From Paenibacillus typhae (GTDB lineage: Bacteria > Bacillota > Bacilli > Paenibacillales > Paenibacillaceae): a DNA stretch of 40,292 nucleotides. Each line of letters opens with the position of its first letter. Position 1 is the stretch's first letter. The stretch lies in assembly GCF_900099765.1 (NCBI RefSeq), contig NZ_FNDX01000054.1, forward strand, positions 1 through 40,292, read 5' to 3'. Below the pieces are notes generated by a model. The model was not told where the DNA came from. It did not search any database and saw nothing but the letters and a program-made list of their open reading frames with translations. This document shows, one piece after another, positions 30,612-38,983 of the stretch. The position numbers were made by a program, and so were the translations under genes.

Positions 30612-31409
30612 CTAATGCACACCCTTTCGTCTCTTACTCCATTCCATCAGCAGCAGCAGACCTGCGGAGAAAGCCGCCAGCACCAAAGCCACACCGCCCG
30701 CAGCGGTCACATTAAAGTTCTCTACATCCTGATAGACCAGCGTCGTCGCGGTCTGAGTCTTGTTCATAATGTTGCCCGATACAACGAGCACGGCGCCGAA
30801 TTCCCCCAATGAGCGGGCCACCGTCAGGATCACGCCATAGATGACCGCCCAGCGGATTGAAGGCCATGTCACCTTCCAGAAGGTTGTCCAGCCGTACGCC
30901 CCGAGCGTCGAAGCGGCCTCCTCCTGCTGTGAACCGATCTCCTGCAGCACCGGCATCACCTCACGGACCATCAGCGGGAAGGTCACGAACAATGTCGCAA
31001 TGACCATTCCGGGAAAAGCATAAACAATATTGACCCCAATCTGTTCAAAAAGCGCACCCAGCGCGCTGTCCGGACCGAGCAGCAGGACAATCATCAGCCC
31101 GCCGATAACCGGCGATACGGCATACGGCAGATCGACAATGCTGTTCAGCAGGCCCTTCAGCCGCTTGCCCAGCCAGTTCGCCCGCACCAGATAGAGGGCC
31201 AGCATAATACCGAACAAGGTATTCAGCAGCGTAACCACCACTACCACGAATCCGGTCATCATCAACGCGTGCAGCGCCTCAGGTCTCGAAAGTGATGCCC
31301 AGAATCCGCTAAGCCCATTGCTGAACGCCTCTGTCGCCATTTTACCCAGCGGAGCGGCAATCAGCAGAATGAAAACAAGATAAGTAAGGATAATCCATAG
31401 TTTTCTCAT
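30612..31409 (-). CDS. cysW: Sulfate ABC transporter permease, second subunit
   Basis: A 265-residue permease with about six membrane segments and the cytoplasmic EAA motif region EEAASTLGAYGWTTFWKVTWP that contacts CysA, followed by SLGEFGAVLVVSGNI, typical of CysW. It overlaps cysT by four bases (ATGA) and pairs with it to form the channel. Confidence 0.94.
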   Translation of the reverse strand: MRKLWIILTYLVFILLIAAPLGKMATEAFSNGLSGFWASLSRPEALHALMMTGFVVVVVTLLNTLFGIMLALYLVRANWLGKRLKGLLNSIVDLPYAVSPVIGGLMIVLLLGPDSALGALFEQIGVNIVYAFPGMVIATLFVTFPLMVREVMPVLQEIGSQQEEAASTLGAYGWTTFWKVTWPSIRWAVIYGVILTVARSLGEFGAVLVVSGNIMNKTQTATTLVYQDVENFNVTAAGGVALVLAAFSAGLLLLMEWSKRRKGVH

Positions 31410-32221
31410 GATCTTCTCCCCCGCATCTGCAGCAAATTAATCAGCCAGAGGATGAGGAAGGACAAGGTCAGCAGAATGACCGACACCGCGGCGGCACCGA
31501 CTGGATTATCACTTTCCACTTCACCGAAAATAAAGACCGAGGACACCAGCGTCCGTCCCGGAATATTGCCGGCTACCAGCACGACTGCACCGAATTCAGC
31601 GAGCGCCCGCGAGAAGGCCAGCATACCGCCGCTGATCATTCCCGGTGCCATTGAGGGCAGAATCACCTGCCGGAATACCCGGCTGCTCTTGGCGCCCATC
31701 GTATACGCGGCTTCCTCCTCGGAAGGGTCAAGCTCCTCCAGCAGCGGCTGTACCGCCCGGATGACGAACGGGAACGTTACGAAGATCATCGCAATGACAA
31801 TCGCCGGCTGATGGAATACAATTTCGAAGCCGAGCTTCTCCGCCAGTCCGCCGATCAGACTCCCCGGGCCCAGCAGGAGCAGAATCATCAGACCCCCGAC
31901 CGCCGTTGGCAAGGCAAAGGGCAGATCAACCAGACTGTTCAGCAGTGCTTTTCCGGGGAACCGGTAACGGATCAATACCCAGGCAATCATCGTACCCAGC
32001 AGAACATTAATGACAGTGGCGATAACCGCCAGCTTCAGTGTTAACAGGACCGATTTCCAGGCAATCGGGTCGCTTACACTTTCGATAAAGGTGCTGAAGC
32101 CCAGCGAAAAGGAATTGTAATATACTCCCAGTATCGGCAAAACAATCAGCACGACAAAATACAGCAGAATCGTTGTGCGGAATCCCCAGGTCCAGCCCTT
32201 GTGTCTAAGCAGCGAATTCAA
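31406..32221 (-). CDS. cysT: Sulfate ABC transporter permease, first subunit
   Basis: A 271-residue permease and the first gene of cysT-cysW-cysA-sbp. Six membrane segments are visible, with the coupling-helix region EEAAYTMGAKSSRVFRQVILP and RALAEFGAVVLVAGNIPG. The leader of ~60 bases contains a GGAGG and a CymR-like inverted repeat, which would couple sulfate uptake to cysteine status. It is divergent from yjbQ. Confidence 0.94.
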   Translation of the reverse strand: MNSLLRHKGWTWGFRTTILLYFVVLIVLPILGVYYNSFSLGFSTFIESVSDPIAWKSVLLTLKLAVIATVINVLLGTMIAWVLIRYRFPGKALLNSLVDLPFALPTAVGGLMILLLLGPGSLIGGLAEKLGFEIVFHQPAIVIAMIFVTFPFVIRAVQPLLEELDPSEEEAAYTMGAKSSRVFRQVILPSMAPGMISGGMLAFSRALAEFGAVVLVAGNIPGRTLVSSVFIFGEVESDNPVGAAAVSVILLTLSFLILWLINLLQMRGRRS

Positions 32222-32281
32222 ATTAGAAGTCCCCCCACCTCCGGATATCCGGTCGGTATAGTAGCCATTAAGCCCAGCATT

Positions 32282-32304
32282 ATTCCTATTAATATACTTG
32301 GTAT
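32282..32304 (-). promoter_or_regulatory. Possible CymR-type operator before cysT
   Basis: On the minus strand ATACC and GGAAT frame the AT-rich centre AAGTATATTAATA, giving an imperfect 23-base dyad that resembles sites of the cysteine-metabolism repressor CymR. A TTGACG (32346-32341) lies about 40 bases upstream and could be a -35 box. The identification is by resemblance only. Confidence 0.35.
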
Positions 32305-32413
32305 TATAATTATCATTACTTTACCAAAGCCGCTTGTGTCCGTCAATTACTTTCGTTCAATTTGGGGTAAACTATAGTATATTTTATTTATAGTACAGGG
32401 AGGGGATAGCATT

Positions 32414-32815
32414 ATGTTACATACTATCGAGATTTCGACCAGCAAACGGGACGAATTGCGTGATATTACCCGTGAAGTTATTTCCTATGTAAAAAAGAGC
32501 GGAGTGCAAAACGGTATTGCTGTGGTCTACTGCCCGCATACCACTGCAGGAATCGCCATTAACGAAAATGCCGATCCGGATGTTAAGCACGACGTGCTGA
32601 TGAGGCTGGATGAGGTGTATCCCTGGGAGCATCCGAAATACCGCCATGCGGAAGGTAATACTGCCTCCCATCTGAAATCGATAACAGCCGGTCCGTCCCA
32701 AAGCATCATCATTCATGAGGGCACACTGCTGCTCGGCCGCTGGCAGGGGATATATTTCTGCGAGTTCGACGGGCCCAGACACCGCCAGTATTATGTAAAA
32801 ATTATTGAGGGATAG
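32414..32815 (+). CDS. YjbQ family protein (UPF0047)
   Basis: A 133-residue protein of the YjbQ family. It carries the signature YCPHTTAGIAINENADPDV, the central HPKYRHAEGNTASHLK with probable metal-binding histidines, and the C-terminal LGRWQGIYFCEFDGPR. Family members have weak thiamine-phosphate-synthase-like activity, but the physiological role is unsettled. Length is standard. A GGGAGGGG site precedes the ATG. Monocistronic and divergent from the sulfate operon. Confidence 0.93.
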   Translation: MLHTIEISTSKRDELRDITREVISYVKKSGVQNGIAVVYCPHTTAGIAINENADPDVKHDVLMRLDEVYPWEHPKYRHAEGNTASHLKSITAGPSQSIIIHEGTLLLGRWQGIYFCEFDGPRHRQYYVKIIEG

Positions 32816-32833
32816 CATTAAGAATTAAAAATA

Positions 32834-32860
32834 CGGCTCCGCCATTCCAGGGCGGAGCCG
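32834..32860. terminator. Bidirectional terminator between yjbQ and the TetR gene
   Basis: CGGCTCCGCC (32834-32843) pairs perfectly with GGCGGAGCCG (32851-32860) around seven bases. On the minus strand it is followed by TATTTTT, so it serves the TetR operon best and yjbQ less clearly. Confidence 0.75.
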
Positions 32861-32955
32861 CCTCTATATAATATATAGTTTCTATAACACTTTCACTATG
32901 CAAAGTTATACCAATGCACAGCTCTAAAGCGGCAAGCCCTAAAAAAGATGTCAGC

Positions 32956-33537
32956 CTACAAACTGCGGCTAAGTACCTTTATATGGGTAAGGGCGGCCTG
33001 TTTTACATCATCAAACGACACTTTATCCTGGATATAATAAGAAATAAATCCGTGCGCGGACAAAAATAATGTTAGCGGAACACTTTGCCAATCCCCGGAA
33101 ACATAGCCTTCTTCCTTCATATGCCGGCGTACGATGCCGGCGAATAACTCAAAACATCGCCCCTGTTCTGCCCGGCAATAAGCCAGAAGCTCTTCGTCCC
33201 GGATCATGAACATAATCTCATACTGATGCGGATGATCCAGTCCAAAACGGATAAATTCCATTACCAGCTGTTCCACCCGGGTCATGCCGGGTTCAGGCGG
33301 ATTATTCATTGCCTCACTGAGCAGACCTGCTACATGATTGAAGTCTTCAACCACAATCGCGTAGAACAGCTCCGCTTTTTCCTTGAAATGATAATAGAGC
33401 GAACCATGGCTGTACCCCAGATGCTGTCCGATGCTGCGCATTGAAATTGCACGGTATCCTTTGGTGATGAACAGATGCCTGGCCGCCTCCAGAATTCTCT
33501 CTCTTGACAACTCCCGCTCCACTGCTCTTCTTGCCAT
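32956..33537 (-). CDS. TetR family transcriptional regulator
   Basis: A 193-residue repressor. The N-terminal DNA-binding domain is clear: ERILEAARHLFITKGYRAISMRSIGQHLGYSHGSLYYHFKEKAEL, with the recognition helix in SHGSLYYHF. The C-terminal ligand domain is helical and of the WHG type in appearance. Its start lies three bases after the yigZ stop, so the two are co-transcribed. No neighbouring transporter makes the target obvious; self-regulation of yigZ-tetR is possible. Confidence 0.92.
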   Translation of the reverse strand: MARRAVERELSRERILEAARHLFITKGYRAISMRSIGQHLGYSHGSLYYHFKEKAELFYAIVVEDFNHVAGLLSEAMNNPPEPGMTRVEQLVMEFIRFGLDHPHQYEIMFMIRDEELLAYCRAEQGRCFELFAGIVRRHMKEEGYVSGDWQSVPLTLFLSAHGFISYYIQDKVSFDDVKQAALTHIKVLSRSL

Positions 33538-33540
33538 AAT

Positions 33541-34173
33541 CTATTCCCCTTCGCTGAAGTAAAGCCGCCGCCCTTCTGTAACCAGCGCTTGCCCCTGGGT
33601 AAGATCCGTTATCCATGCTACAAAAGCGTCACCTTCATCATTTCGCGGCAGACACAGCAGCGTCACTGTATCCGTAAAGGAAGTTTCACCTGTTTTGGTG
33701 CCTTTGGCACGCAGCTCATTCTCAACCTTGCCCAGCCACGTATAATCGATCTGTACGAAGACCTCACGCCTCAGCACCCGGGTTATGACTTCTCCAGCCT
33801 CAAGCGCCAGCACAGCGCCGTCAGCATAGGCCCGGATCAGTCCGCCTGCACCCAGCATAATGCCTCCGAAATAACGGGTAACGACGATTGCCACATTTTT
33901 AACTTGTTGGTTGCGGATTACTTCCAAAATCGGTTTCCCGGCCGTTCCACTCGGTTCCCCGTCATCTGACTGTCTTTGAATCTCATCTCTTTCGCCAATC
34001 ATGTAAGCAGAGCAGTTATGCGTCGCATTGCGGTGCTGCTTCTTGATGTCCTCGATAAATTGCATAGCCTCTTCTTCATTGTCCACCGGCATGACATGGC
34101 CGATAAACCGCGACTTACGAATTACGACTTCCCGGGACCCGGGAGAACGCACCGTCCGATATTGTTCAAGCAT
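33541..34173 (-). CDS. YigZ family protein (IMPACT-related)
   Basis: A 210-residue protein with the N-terminal UPF0029/IMPACT domain. Visible motifs are RKSRFIGHVMPVDNEEEA, ATHNCSAYMIG, QRQSDDGEPSGTAGKPIL and VVTRYFGGIMLGAGGLIRAY. The C-terminal ferredoxin-like domain is the usual one. YigZ proteins are linked to ribosome or translation control, but no reaction is proven. The gene is the first of the two-gene yigZ-tetR unit. Confidence 0.92.
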   Translation of the reverse strand: MLEQYRTVRSPGSREVVIRKSRFIGHVMPVDNEEEAMQFIEDIKKQHRNATHNCSAYMIGERDEIQRQSDDGEPSGTAGKPILEVIRNQQVKNVAIVVTRYFGGIMLGAGGLIRAYADGAVLALEAGEVITRVLRREVFVQIDYTWLGKVENELRAKGTKTGETSFTDTVTLLCLPRNDEGDAFVAWITDLTQGQALVTEGRRLYFSEGE

Positions 34174-34218
34174 CCTTAATCCAGTCCTTACCTGTATTTA
34201 TTAACTTGATATAGTTTA

Positions 34219-34255
34219 GGAGCAGCCCCGGTATGGTTAACCTATGGACTGCTCC
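34219..34255 (-). terminator. Weak terminator-like hairpin after pgi
   Basis: GGAGCAG...CC pairs with GG...CTGCTCC across a 16-base loop on the minus strand, 44 bases after the pgi stop. The following T content is poor. Confidence 0.35.
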
Positions 34256-34298
34256 CAGTTACTACATTTGTATGAAAGATCTGCGGTGTGCTGTAGTT

Positions 34299-35654
34299 CT
34301 ATTCAGTAAGTCTGGCTTCCAGCTCGGCTTTTTCTTTTTCGTAGCCCGGTTTGCCCAGCAGTGCGAACATGTTCTTCTTGTATGCTTCCACACCCGGCTG
34401 GTCGAACGGATTAACGCCCAGCAGGTATCCGCTGATCCCGCAGGCTTTTTCAAAGAAGTAAACCAGATAACCGAAAGTATATGGAGTTTGATCCGGAATG
34501 GTTATAACCAGGTTCGGCACTTGTCCGTCTGTGTGTGCCAGCAGTGTTCCCTGGAAAGCCTTCTTGTTGACAAAATCAACCGTTTCACCGGCCAGGAAGT
34601 TCAATCCGTCAAGATCGTCAGCATCGCTTTCGAGCGTAATGTGATGACGAACCTGCTCAACCTGGATAACCGTTTCGAAGATGTTGCGGTTGCCCTCCTG
34701 AATGAACTGTCCCATGGAGTGAAGATCTGTAGAGAAGTCAACAGAAGAAGGATAGATTCCCTTGTAGTCCTTGCCTTCGCTTTCGCCGTACAGCTGTTTC
34801 CACCATTCGGAGACAAAGTGCAGGGAAGGCTCGTAGTTGACCAGAATTTCTGTCGTTTTGCCTTTGCGGTACAAAGCGTTGCGCACTGCAGCATATTGAT
34901 AGCTCTGGTTGGTAGCTACATCCGGATTGTTGAACTCATCGGCTGCGGCTGCGGCACCCTGCATCATTTCTTCAATGTCAATGCCTGCTACAGCAATCGG
35001 CAGAAGTCCTACAGGTGTCAGTACGGAATAACGTCCGCCTACATCATCAGGGATGATGAACGACTCGTAGCCTTCTTCAGTAGCCAGCTTCTTGAGTGCG
35101 CCCTTCTCCTTGTCTGTTGTAGCATAGATGCGTTTGCGTGCTTCTTCCTTGCCGTATTTCTTCTCCAGCGCTGCGCGGAAAATGCGGAACGCGATTGCCG
35201 GTTCAGTGGTTGTCCCGGATTTGGAGATTACGTTAACGGAGAAGTCCTTGCCTTCAACCAGGTCAAGCAGGTGCGTGATGTATGTAGAGCTGATGTTATT
35301 ACCTGCAAAGTATACTTCCGGAGTCTTGCGCTGATCCTTAGGCAGATTATTGTAGAAGGAGTGAGTAAGTGCTTCAATCGCAGCACGTGCTCCCAGATAC
35401 GAACCGCCGATACCGATAACGATCAGGACATCGGAATCATTCTGGATCTTCTTGGCTGCCTCTTGAATACGGGCGAATTCTTCCTTGTCATATGCGGTCG
35501 GGAGATCAATCCAGCCCAGGAAATCGGAGCCGGCCCCAGTTTTGTTATGCAGTTGCTCATGGGCTAGTTTAATCGGAGCAGCAAAGTAGTCAATTTCATG
35601 CTGGTTAAAGAAGGACAGCGCTTTACTGTAGTCAAAATTAATCTTTTTGGACAT
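34299..35654 (-). CDS. pgi: Glucose-6-phosphate isomerase
   Basis: Interconverts glucose-6-phosphate and fructose-6-phosphate in glycolysis. The 451-residue protein is the short form of Gram-positive bacteria. Motifs include VIGIGGSYLGARAAIEAL, the phosphate-binding VISKSGTTTEPAIAFRIF, GGRYSVLTPVGLLPIAVAGID, the acid/base glutamate in GQFIQEGNRN and the C-terminal lysine of FDQPGVEAYKKN. AGGAGG lies 12 bases before the ATG. It is transcribed alone from a good sigma-A promoter, divergent from the dehydrogenase gene. Confidence 0.97.
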   Translation of the reverse strand: MSKKINFDYSKALSFFNQHEIDYFAAPIKLAHEQLHNKTGAGSDFLGWIDLPTAYDKEEFARIQEAAKKIQNDSDVLIVIGIGGSYLGARAAIEALTHSFYNNLPKDQRKTPEVYFAGNNISSTYITHLLDLVEGKDFSVNVISKSGTTTEPAIAFRIFRAALEKKYGKEEARKRIYATTDKEKGALKKLATEEGYESFIIPDDVGGRYSVLTPVGLLPIAVAGIDIEEMMQGAAAAADEFNNPDVATNQSYQYAAVRNALYRKGKTTEILVNYEPSLHFVSEWWKQLYGESEGKDYKGIYPSSVDFSTDLHSMGQFIQEGNRNIFETVIQVEQVRHHITLESDADDLDGLNFLAGETVDFVNKKAFQGTLLAHTDGQVPNLVITIPDQTPYTFGYLVYFFEKACGISGYLLGVNPFDQPGVEAYKKNMFALLGKPGYEKEKAELEARLTE

Positions 35655-35718
35655 CGGTTATGGTAACCTCCTGTTTATCTCTTTGGATTTGACACCGTTT
35701 GTTACAACTTTATAATCT

Positions 35719-35747
35719 AGGATACTTTAATTTGCCTTGACTGGCAA
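35719..35747 (-). promoter_or_regulatory. Probable sigma-A promoter of pgi
   Basis: On the minus strand TTGCCA (35747-35742) and TATCCT (35724-35719) are 17 bases apart, 65 bases before the pgi start. Confidence 0.5.
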
Positions 35748-35796
35748 GGTCTTAGGGCACAGCGCCGGCTTTTAGAATATGTTTTTGAGAGTTACA

Positions 35797-35810
35797 TGAA
35801 AGCGTTTGCT
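35797..35810. promoter_or_regulatory. Possible catabolite-response (cre) site
   Basis: TGAAAGCGTTTGCT matches 12 of 14 positions of the CcpA consensus. It lies in the divergent gap between pgi and the dehydrogenase gene and could serve either. Confidence 0.35.
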
Positions 35811-35950
35811 GATCATACATGCTCTGCTATCCCGGTGGAACAACCCTATGTGCCGTGATAGAATGGTTAAAACACAGCTGGAGCAACGAACCGGCGACAA
35901 GCCGCTTCTCCTCCGGCAGCGAAAACCTAAAGAGTGAAGGCGGAGATGGA

Positions 35951-36856
35951 ATGAAACAGATCGGCTTTATCGGACTCGGAACCATGGGGGCTCCCATGGC
36001 GGAAAATCTGCTGAAAGGCGGATATCCAGTTACGGTATACAACCGTACGGCGGCAAAATGCAAGCCTTTAGAGGAAGCAGGCGCTGCTGTTGCAGCTACC
36101 CCCCAGGCTGCAGCACAGGACAAGGATGTTATTATTACCATGATCAGCAACGACGATTCGATCCGTGAGGTTTTTTACGGAGAGAGCGGCATTCTGGCCG
36201 TGCTCAAGCCGGGAGCGGTAATCATCGACTCCAGCACCATTTCTCCGGGACTGGTCAAAGAAGTCGCAGCAGCCGTGGAAGAACGCGGCGGCAGCTTCCT
36301 TGATGCGCCTGTAACCGGCAGCAAGCCTGCAGCGATCGAGGGTACGCTTGTATTCATGGTCGGCGGCGAAGCCAGCGTTATTGAAGCACACCGTGACCTG
36401 TTTGATACGATGGGCCGCCTGCTGCTGTATATGGGTGAGAACGGCAGCGGCGCCGTGGCCAAGCTGGCCCACAATACCATGGTCGGCATTCATAACGTGG
36501 CCCTTGCCGAAGGGTTCTCCATCGCCGTGAAAAACGGCGTTCCGGCTGACAAGTTCCTGGAGCTGGTCCAGAACGGCTCCGCAGGCAGCAAGCAGGCTGA
36601 GCTGAAGGGCCGCAAGATCATTGAGAATGACTTCAGCAACCAGTTCTCGCTTGCGCTAATGCTGAAGGATCTCAAGCTCGCATCGGCACTCAGCGATTCC
36701 ACAGGTGTACCTGCACCGATGCTTGGACTGGCAAAAAGCATGTTCCAGGCCGGATATACCCAAGGCCACGGTGACGAGGATCTGTCCGCAGTGGTGAAGA
36801 CCTACGAAGCATGGATCGGCCGCAAAATCGGGGCAGATAATACTGCCCGGGAGTAG
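35951..36856 (+). CDS. NAD(P)-dependent beta-hydroxyacid dehydrogenase (GarR/HibD/YkwC type)
   Basis: A 301-residue member of the 3-hydroxyisobutyrate dehydrogenase family. The N-terminal Rossmann motif is GFIGLGTMGAPMAENLL, the substrate motif DAPVTGSKPAAIEGTLVFMVGG and the catalytic lysine lies in GAVAKLAHNTMVG. Tartronate semialdehyde reductase (GarR) and 3-hydroxyisobutyrate dehydrogenase are both possible; the neighbourhood does not decide. I chose ATG 35951, preceded by GGAG, because the Rossmann motif starts immediately after it; the longer frame to 35819 adds an unrelated leader. Confidence 0.9.
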   Translation: MKQIGFIGLGTMGAPMAENLLKGGYPVTVYNRTAAKCKPLEEAGAAVAATPQAAAQDKDVIITMISNDDSIREVFYGESGILAVLKPGAVIIDSSTISPGLVKEVAAAVEERGGSFLDAPVTGSKPAAIEGTLVFMVGGEASVIEAHRDLFDTMGRLLLYMGENGSGAVAKLAHNTMVGIHNVALAEGFSIAVKNGVPADKFLELVQNGSAGSKQAELKGRKIIENDFSNQFSLALMLKDLKLASALSDSTGVPAPMLGLAKSMFQAGYTQGHGDEDLSAVVKTYEAWIGRKIGADNTARE

Positions 36857-36880
36857 GCTGCGGCATAGATTTATTTTATT

Positions 36881-36929
36881 AAAAAGGTGTTCACTCAGCC
36901 GTCAGAGGGTTGTGGAACACCTTTTTTTT
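36881..36929. terminator. Bidirectional terminator
   Basis: AAAAAGGTGTTC (36881-36892) pairs with GAACACCTTTTT, followed by further T. The run of A on the left gives T on the minus strand, so it can end both the dehydrogenase and the carboxypeptidase transcripts. Confidence 0.9.
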
Positions 36930-36968
36930 GCGCCGCTGCCCATCCAATCAGCAGTAATTTGAAAAAAT

Positions 36969-38495
36969 TTATATCTCCGGGCTGCTCACCGGCTCCCTCA
37001 TCATTTCTCCTGCACCTTCATTTTGAGTTTCCGCTTCCTCTCCTTCATTCGCCACAGGCCATCGCAGCTCGGCCATCCGGCCGTCAATCCACCAGCTTCC
37101 TCCAGGAGTATGTGCCAGCAGCCAGCTGCCCGCTCTGCCGGATACCTGAACCGTCTGCGGTTCAAGGAATGTCACTTTAGGAGCATATCTGTCCGGGTAT
37201 TGATAGGCCGGGACGTTTACCTTTAATTCAGCTGTAGCCGCAATCTCCTCCACCACAGCAAGCTTTCCGGGAGAGGGATGAATCCAGCCGGTGCCTTCTG
37301 CCGCCTGTACCTGATACCAGTCACCCTTTTTGGATATCACTTGCAGTCTTTGCGGCTGTATGCTGATACTTCCGGACAAAGCCCCTATTTTGGAGTAGAA
37401 CCCGGTTTCAGCAAGTACATCCATGGACTGCTGGAGATACTGGACCTTCTGCTTATTCAGCCATAAGGAATGGGACTGCTGCGCAGAATAGAGTCCCACT
37501 GCCCGGTTATCATTCCATACGTTCCCGAACTGGCTTAACGGAACATTGCTCTCACCGGCATATCTGGCAATTTCAATGGTAAAGCCGGGCCGGCCGAACT
37601 CCTGGATGAACCAGTCCTTATATCCTCCGCCGGAAGGATTTTTCTCAGGAGATACGAGAGCATATCCGGTCATATGGCTAAGAGTCCGGGCTATCGCCTG
37701 ATCTCTGGCTACATTGCTGCTGAGGGTATTAAAATGCCAAAATATGATTTCTCCGGAGCTATGGTAGGAAATCGTCACCTCCGGATCGATCCGGAAGGTG
37801 AAATCCATCATCAGCTGCACCTCCGGCGCCTGTGCGGGTCTTTGCCCCTTATAATTCTGGTACCACGGGTATGAACCAGCATTCCTGATCGCACTCCAGT
37901 TCGCCGGATACTGGCGGTTGAGGTCGATGCCCTGCATGTTTGCCTTCCAGCGGGTAAAGTTAGTGCTGTTGCCGTTGTAACGCCGCAGAGTCTGGGCCAG
38001 CTCCGGTGTAAGACCTGCCGTCCCCTGCTGGGACAATGCCACCCCGTCGGGATTCACCATCGGAACTATCCAGATACTCACTTCATCCAAAAGCCGGCGC
38101 ACGCTGTACTCAGAGATGGTTGTATTGTTAACATAGGCCTGGGCGTATGTATCAATCATTTTCATTAATACGGTAGTTGTCATCCATTCTCTGGCATGAT
38201 GGGAGCCGTTCAGGAACAGTACCGATTCTCCTCTGCCCAGCTTCACAGCCCAAAGCTGCCGTCCATAGGGACTCTGCCCCAATGTCTCCATAGACACCAG
38301 ATCCGGATAGGCCTTCACTAACCGTTCAATATCTCTTTGCATAATAGTGTAAGAATAAATTTGGTTGGGATTCACAACAGCAGCCGATGCAGAAGCCCCT
38401 GACGGTTTTATTGATAATAAGAGGACCAGCAGCATACAACTCCACAAGCCCAGCCGAACCTTATGTACCCGCCTGTACTTCCCCGAACGTATCAT
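36969..38495 (-). CDS. Secreted M14 zinc carboxypeptidase with SH3-like C-terminus
   Basis: A 508-residue exported metallopeptidase. A basic N-terminus and hydrophobic stretch (LWSCMLLVLLLSI) form the signal peptide. The M14 domain has the zinc ligands in NGSHHAREW (H and E) and ISYHSSGE (H), the substrate-binding arginine in IDLNRQYP and the catalytic glutamate in FTIEIA. The remaining ~140 residues hold two SH3-like repeats, one ending GDWYQVQAAEGTGWIHP and one ending GSWLLAHTPGGSWWI. These suggest attachment to the cell wall, perhaps acting on peptidoglycan stem peptides or gamma-D-Glu bonds. I chose ATG 38495 after AGGAGG. Confidence 0.88.
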   Translation of the reverse strand: MIRSGKYRRVHKVRLGLWSCMLLVLLLSIKPSGASASAAVVNPNQIYSYTIMQRDIERLVKAYPDLVSMETLGQSPYGRQLWAVKLGRGESVLFLNGSHHAREWMTTTVLMKMIDTYAQAYVNNTTISEYSVRRLLDEVSIWIVPMVNPDGVALSQQGTAGLTPELAQTLRRYNGNSTNFTRWKANMQGIDLNRQYPANWSAIRNAGSYPWYQNYKGQRPAQAPEVQLMMDFTFRIDPEVTISYHSSGEIIFWHFNTLSSNVARDQAIARTLSHMTGYALVSPEKNPSGGGYKDWFIQEFGRPGFTIEIARYAGESNVPLSQFGNVWNDNRAVGLYSAQQSHSLWLNKQKVQYLQQSMDVLAETGFYSKIGALSGSISIQPQRLQVISKKGDWYQVQAAEGTGWIHPSPGKLAVVEEIAATAELKVNVPAYQYPDRYAPKVTFLEPQTVQVSGRAGSWLLAHTPGGSWWIDGRMAELRWPVANEGEEAETQNEGAGEMMREPVSSPEI

Positions 38496-38683
38496 TTTTA
38501 CGCCTCCTACTATTCTATGTACTCTAGCAGCTAGTGGAAGTATAAGAGAATGATAGTGTGTCGTCAATATTCAACATTTTTCTGCGAAAATTTCAACAAT
38601 GCCGGCGGGCAGGTATAACGAAGGACATTCGCGAATTCCTTAATCCTGTAGATTATTCATAATATTTCAAGGAGGGATTATAA

Positions 38684-38983
38684 GAATGCTTAGTAGAGGA
38701 TAACATCATCGGGGGCATGATTGTCTTCTCTTCTCCAGAAGCAGGGGAATGTCACCTGGGACGCATTTTTATTGATCCGCTGCACCAGAACCATGGCTAC
38801 GGGCAAGAATCATTCCGGTTCCTGTTTCAAACCTATCCCGCTGTCCGTAAATGGACGCTGGACACCCCTTCCTGGGCACTCAGAAACCACTACTTCTATG
38901 AGAAGCTGGGCTTCATACGTACAGGAAAAATTACAGGTGAGGTAAACGGCGAAGTCATTATCGAGTATGAACGGGTCAAGTAA
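38684..38983 (+). pseudogene. GNAT acetyltransferase, N-terminally truncated
   Basis: The frame from the stop at 38681 encodes ECLVEDNIIGGMIVFSSPEA, then LGRIFIDPLHQNHGYGQES and YFYEKLGFIRTGK, which are the beta4-A/B-loop and C-terminal parts of a GNAT fold. The first half of the domain is missing. A good ribosome-binding site (AAGGAGGG) and ATG (38686) are present just upstream, but that ATG reads only five codons in another frame before a stop. This looks like an internal deletion with a frameshift that removed the front of the gene. The end overlaps the alpha/beta hydrolase gene by eight bases, tail to tail. Confidence 0.75.

Noticed and set aside
34233..35567. Open frame of 444 codons on the plus strand
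   Set aside because: It lies opposite pgi, whose family motifs are unmistakable; the plus-strand translation is cysteine- and phenylalanine-rich without any domain.
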